Shown here piece after piece: positions 15,116 through 15,432 of a stretch of 15,432 nucleotides of DNA (position 1 is its first letter; every line of letters begins with the position of its first letter). The notes below the pieces were generated by a model. The model was given only the letters and a program-made list of their open reading frames with translations. It had not been told where the DNA came from and ran no database searches. The position numbers and the translations under genes were made by a program. Source of the stretch: Clostridiales bacterium (GTDB taxonomy: Bacteria > Bacillota > Clostridia > Peptostreptococcales > Anaerovoracaceae); contig WRJV01000316.1 of the NCBI GenBank assembly GCA_009778415.1, forward strand, positions 1-15,432, read 5' to 3'.

Positions 15116-15144
15116 ATTATACAATACGAGTTCGGCAATGTCAA
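15116..15144 (-). promoter_or_regulatory. Consensus sigma-A promoter of tRNA-Arg
   Basis: Minus-strand TTGACA (15139-15144), 17-nt spacer and TATAAT (15116-15121), both perfect, with a transcript start expected near 15109, about 11 bases before the mature tRNA 5' end. Confidence 0.85.
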
Positions 15145-15147
15145 AAT

Positions 15148-15162
15148 GAATTTGGCAAATTC
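15148..15162 (-). terminator. Possible weak terminator after the nuclease-family gene
   Basis: GAATTT-GCC-AAATTC is an exact 6-bp inverted repeat right after the stop codon, followed by ATTTTG on the minus strand. The stem is AT-rich, so termination would be weak. Confidence 0.3.
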
Positions 15163-15163
15163 T

Positions 15164-15432
15164 CTAATTTTCGATTTCGCTCTCAATTTCGAGCTCAACA
15201 GACTGCACTTTGCACGTTTTTTTCCAAAATGCCATGCCGTACAACCTGACGTGCTTAATTCCGCTGGCAAGGAAAACGTCCCTGTAGTTCTTCTCTTCAA
15301 TCTGCTTCAGCGCATTCTTGCACGCGTCGGGAACGTCTTTCTGCTCTTTGGCGTGCTTGATTTCGATCACAATGCCTATGGTGGCGTCATTTTTCGTTAG
15401 CAGCAGGTCGCATCTCCCGTCGCCCGCCTCCC
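15164..15432 (-). CDS. Partial PD-(D/E)XK nuclease-domain protein (AAA-ATPase-like/PDDEXK_9 type), 3' end
   Basis: The last 89 codons of a gene entering from the right edge. The sequence EAGDGRCDLLLTKNDAT, then GIVIEIKHAK, carries the catalytic D and the E-x-K of a PD-(D/E)XK nuclease fold. The following ALKQIEEKNYRDVFL and RLYGMAFWKKTCKV match, from family memory, the C-terminal module of the widespread bacterial AAA-ATPase-like/PDDEXK_9 proteins, which are usually about 500-600 aa. The upstream ATPase part lies outside the window, so completeness cannot be judged. These proteins are abundant, often multi-copy in anaerobic bacteria, and functionally uncharacterised; defence or mobile-element roles have been suggested. 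Confidence 0.8.
   Translation of the reverse strand, partial: EAGDGRCDLLLTKNDATIGIVIEIKHAKEQKDVPDACKNALKQIEEKNYRDVFLASGIKHVRLYGMAFWKKTCKVQSVELEIESEIEN

Overview
The window looks like a chromosomal segment of a motile Clostridia-class Bacillota (Firmicutes). This rests on AGGAGG-type ribosome binding sites, TTGACA/TATAAT promoters, a UBA-like DUF4342 gene, a flagellin whose leader resembles a CsrA target, and a tRNA gene with an encoded CCA end. Genus cannot be read from the sequence. Most genes are of moderate GC. The AbiE remnant (about 3800-5050), the extreme left end and the kinase-like module (13.8-14.9 kb) are visibly more AT-rich and behave like accessory DNA.

Left part (1-3731). A partial Schlafen AlbA_2-like gene runs leftward out of the window. 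It is divergent from a NYN/LOTUS-domain putative RNase, and their promoters share a palindromic -35 hexamer. The NYN gene converges, with overlapping stop codons, on a leftward three-gene operon: a UBA-like/DUF4342 membrane protein, an OmpR-type response regulator and a HAMP-type sensor histidine kinase. All three are tightly overlapped behind one promoter.

Middle (3808-9222). A degenerate AbiE type IV toxin-antitoxin locus comes first: the AbiEi-like antitoxin is intact behind a perfect consensus promoter, and the AbiEii-like nucleotidyltransferase toxin is broken by an internal deletion, a frame change and C-terminal loss. A rightward three-gene operon follows: an ABC ATPase, a secreted and membrane-anchored protein of Ig-like (COG1361/CARDB-like) modules, and a MacB/FtsX-type permease. 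This is a MacB-like ABC machine whose adaptor is replaced by an unusual beta-sandwich ectodomain protein.

Right part (9232-15432), all leftward. A PD-(D/E)XK nuclease-family gene enters from the right edge. Next come tRNA-Arg(ACG) with a perfect promoter and a terminator hairpin, then a two-gene module of an 82-aa protein and a HipA/CtkA-like kinase. A very large flagellin (1038 aa) follows, with an approximately 800-residue insertion built partly of repeats and containing cysteines. Only 27 bases downstream of it lies an intracellular GH13 alpha-amylase. The flagellin leader has a sigma-D-like -10 and a small hairpin that presents AAGGAA, with a second AAGGA at the Shine-Dalgarno, like the known CsrA-controlled hag leader.

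The strongest candidates for new biology are the giant repeat- and Cys-containing flagellin with its putative CsrA leader and linked amylase, the kinase-like two-gene module beside tRNA-Arg, and the ABC/Ig-ectodomain/FtsX system. No stretch over 300 bases lacks a gene. I found no CRISPR array, IS element or rRNA.
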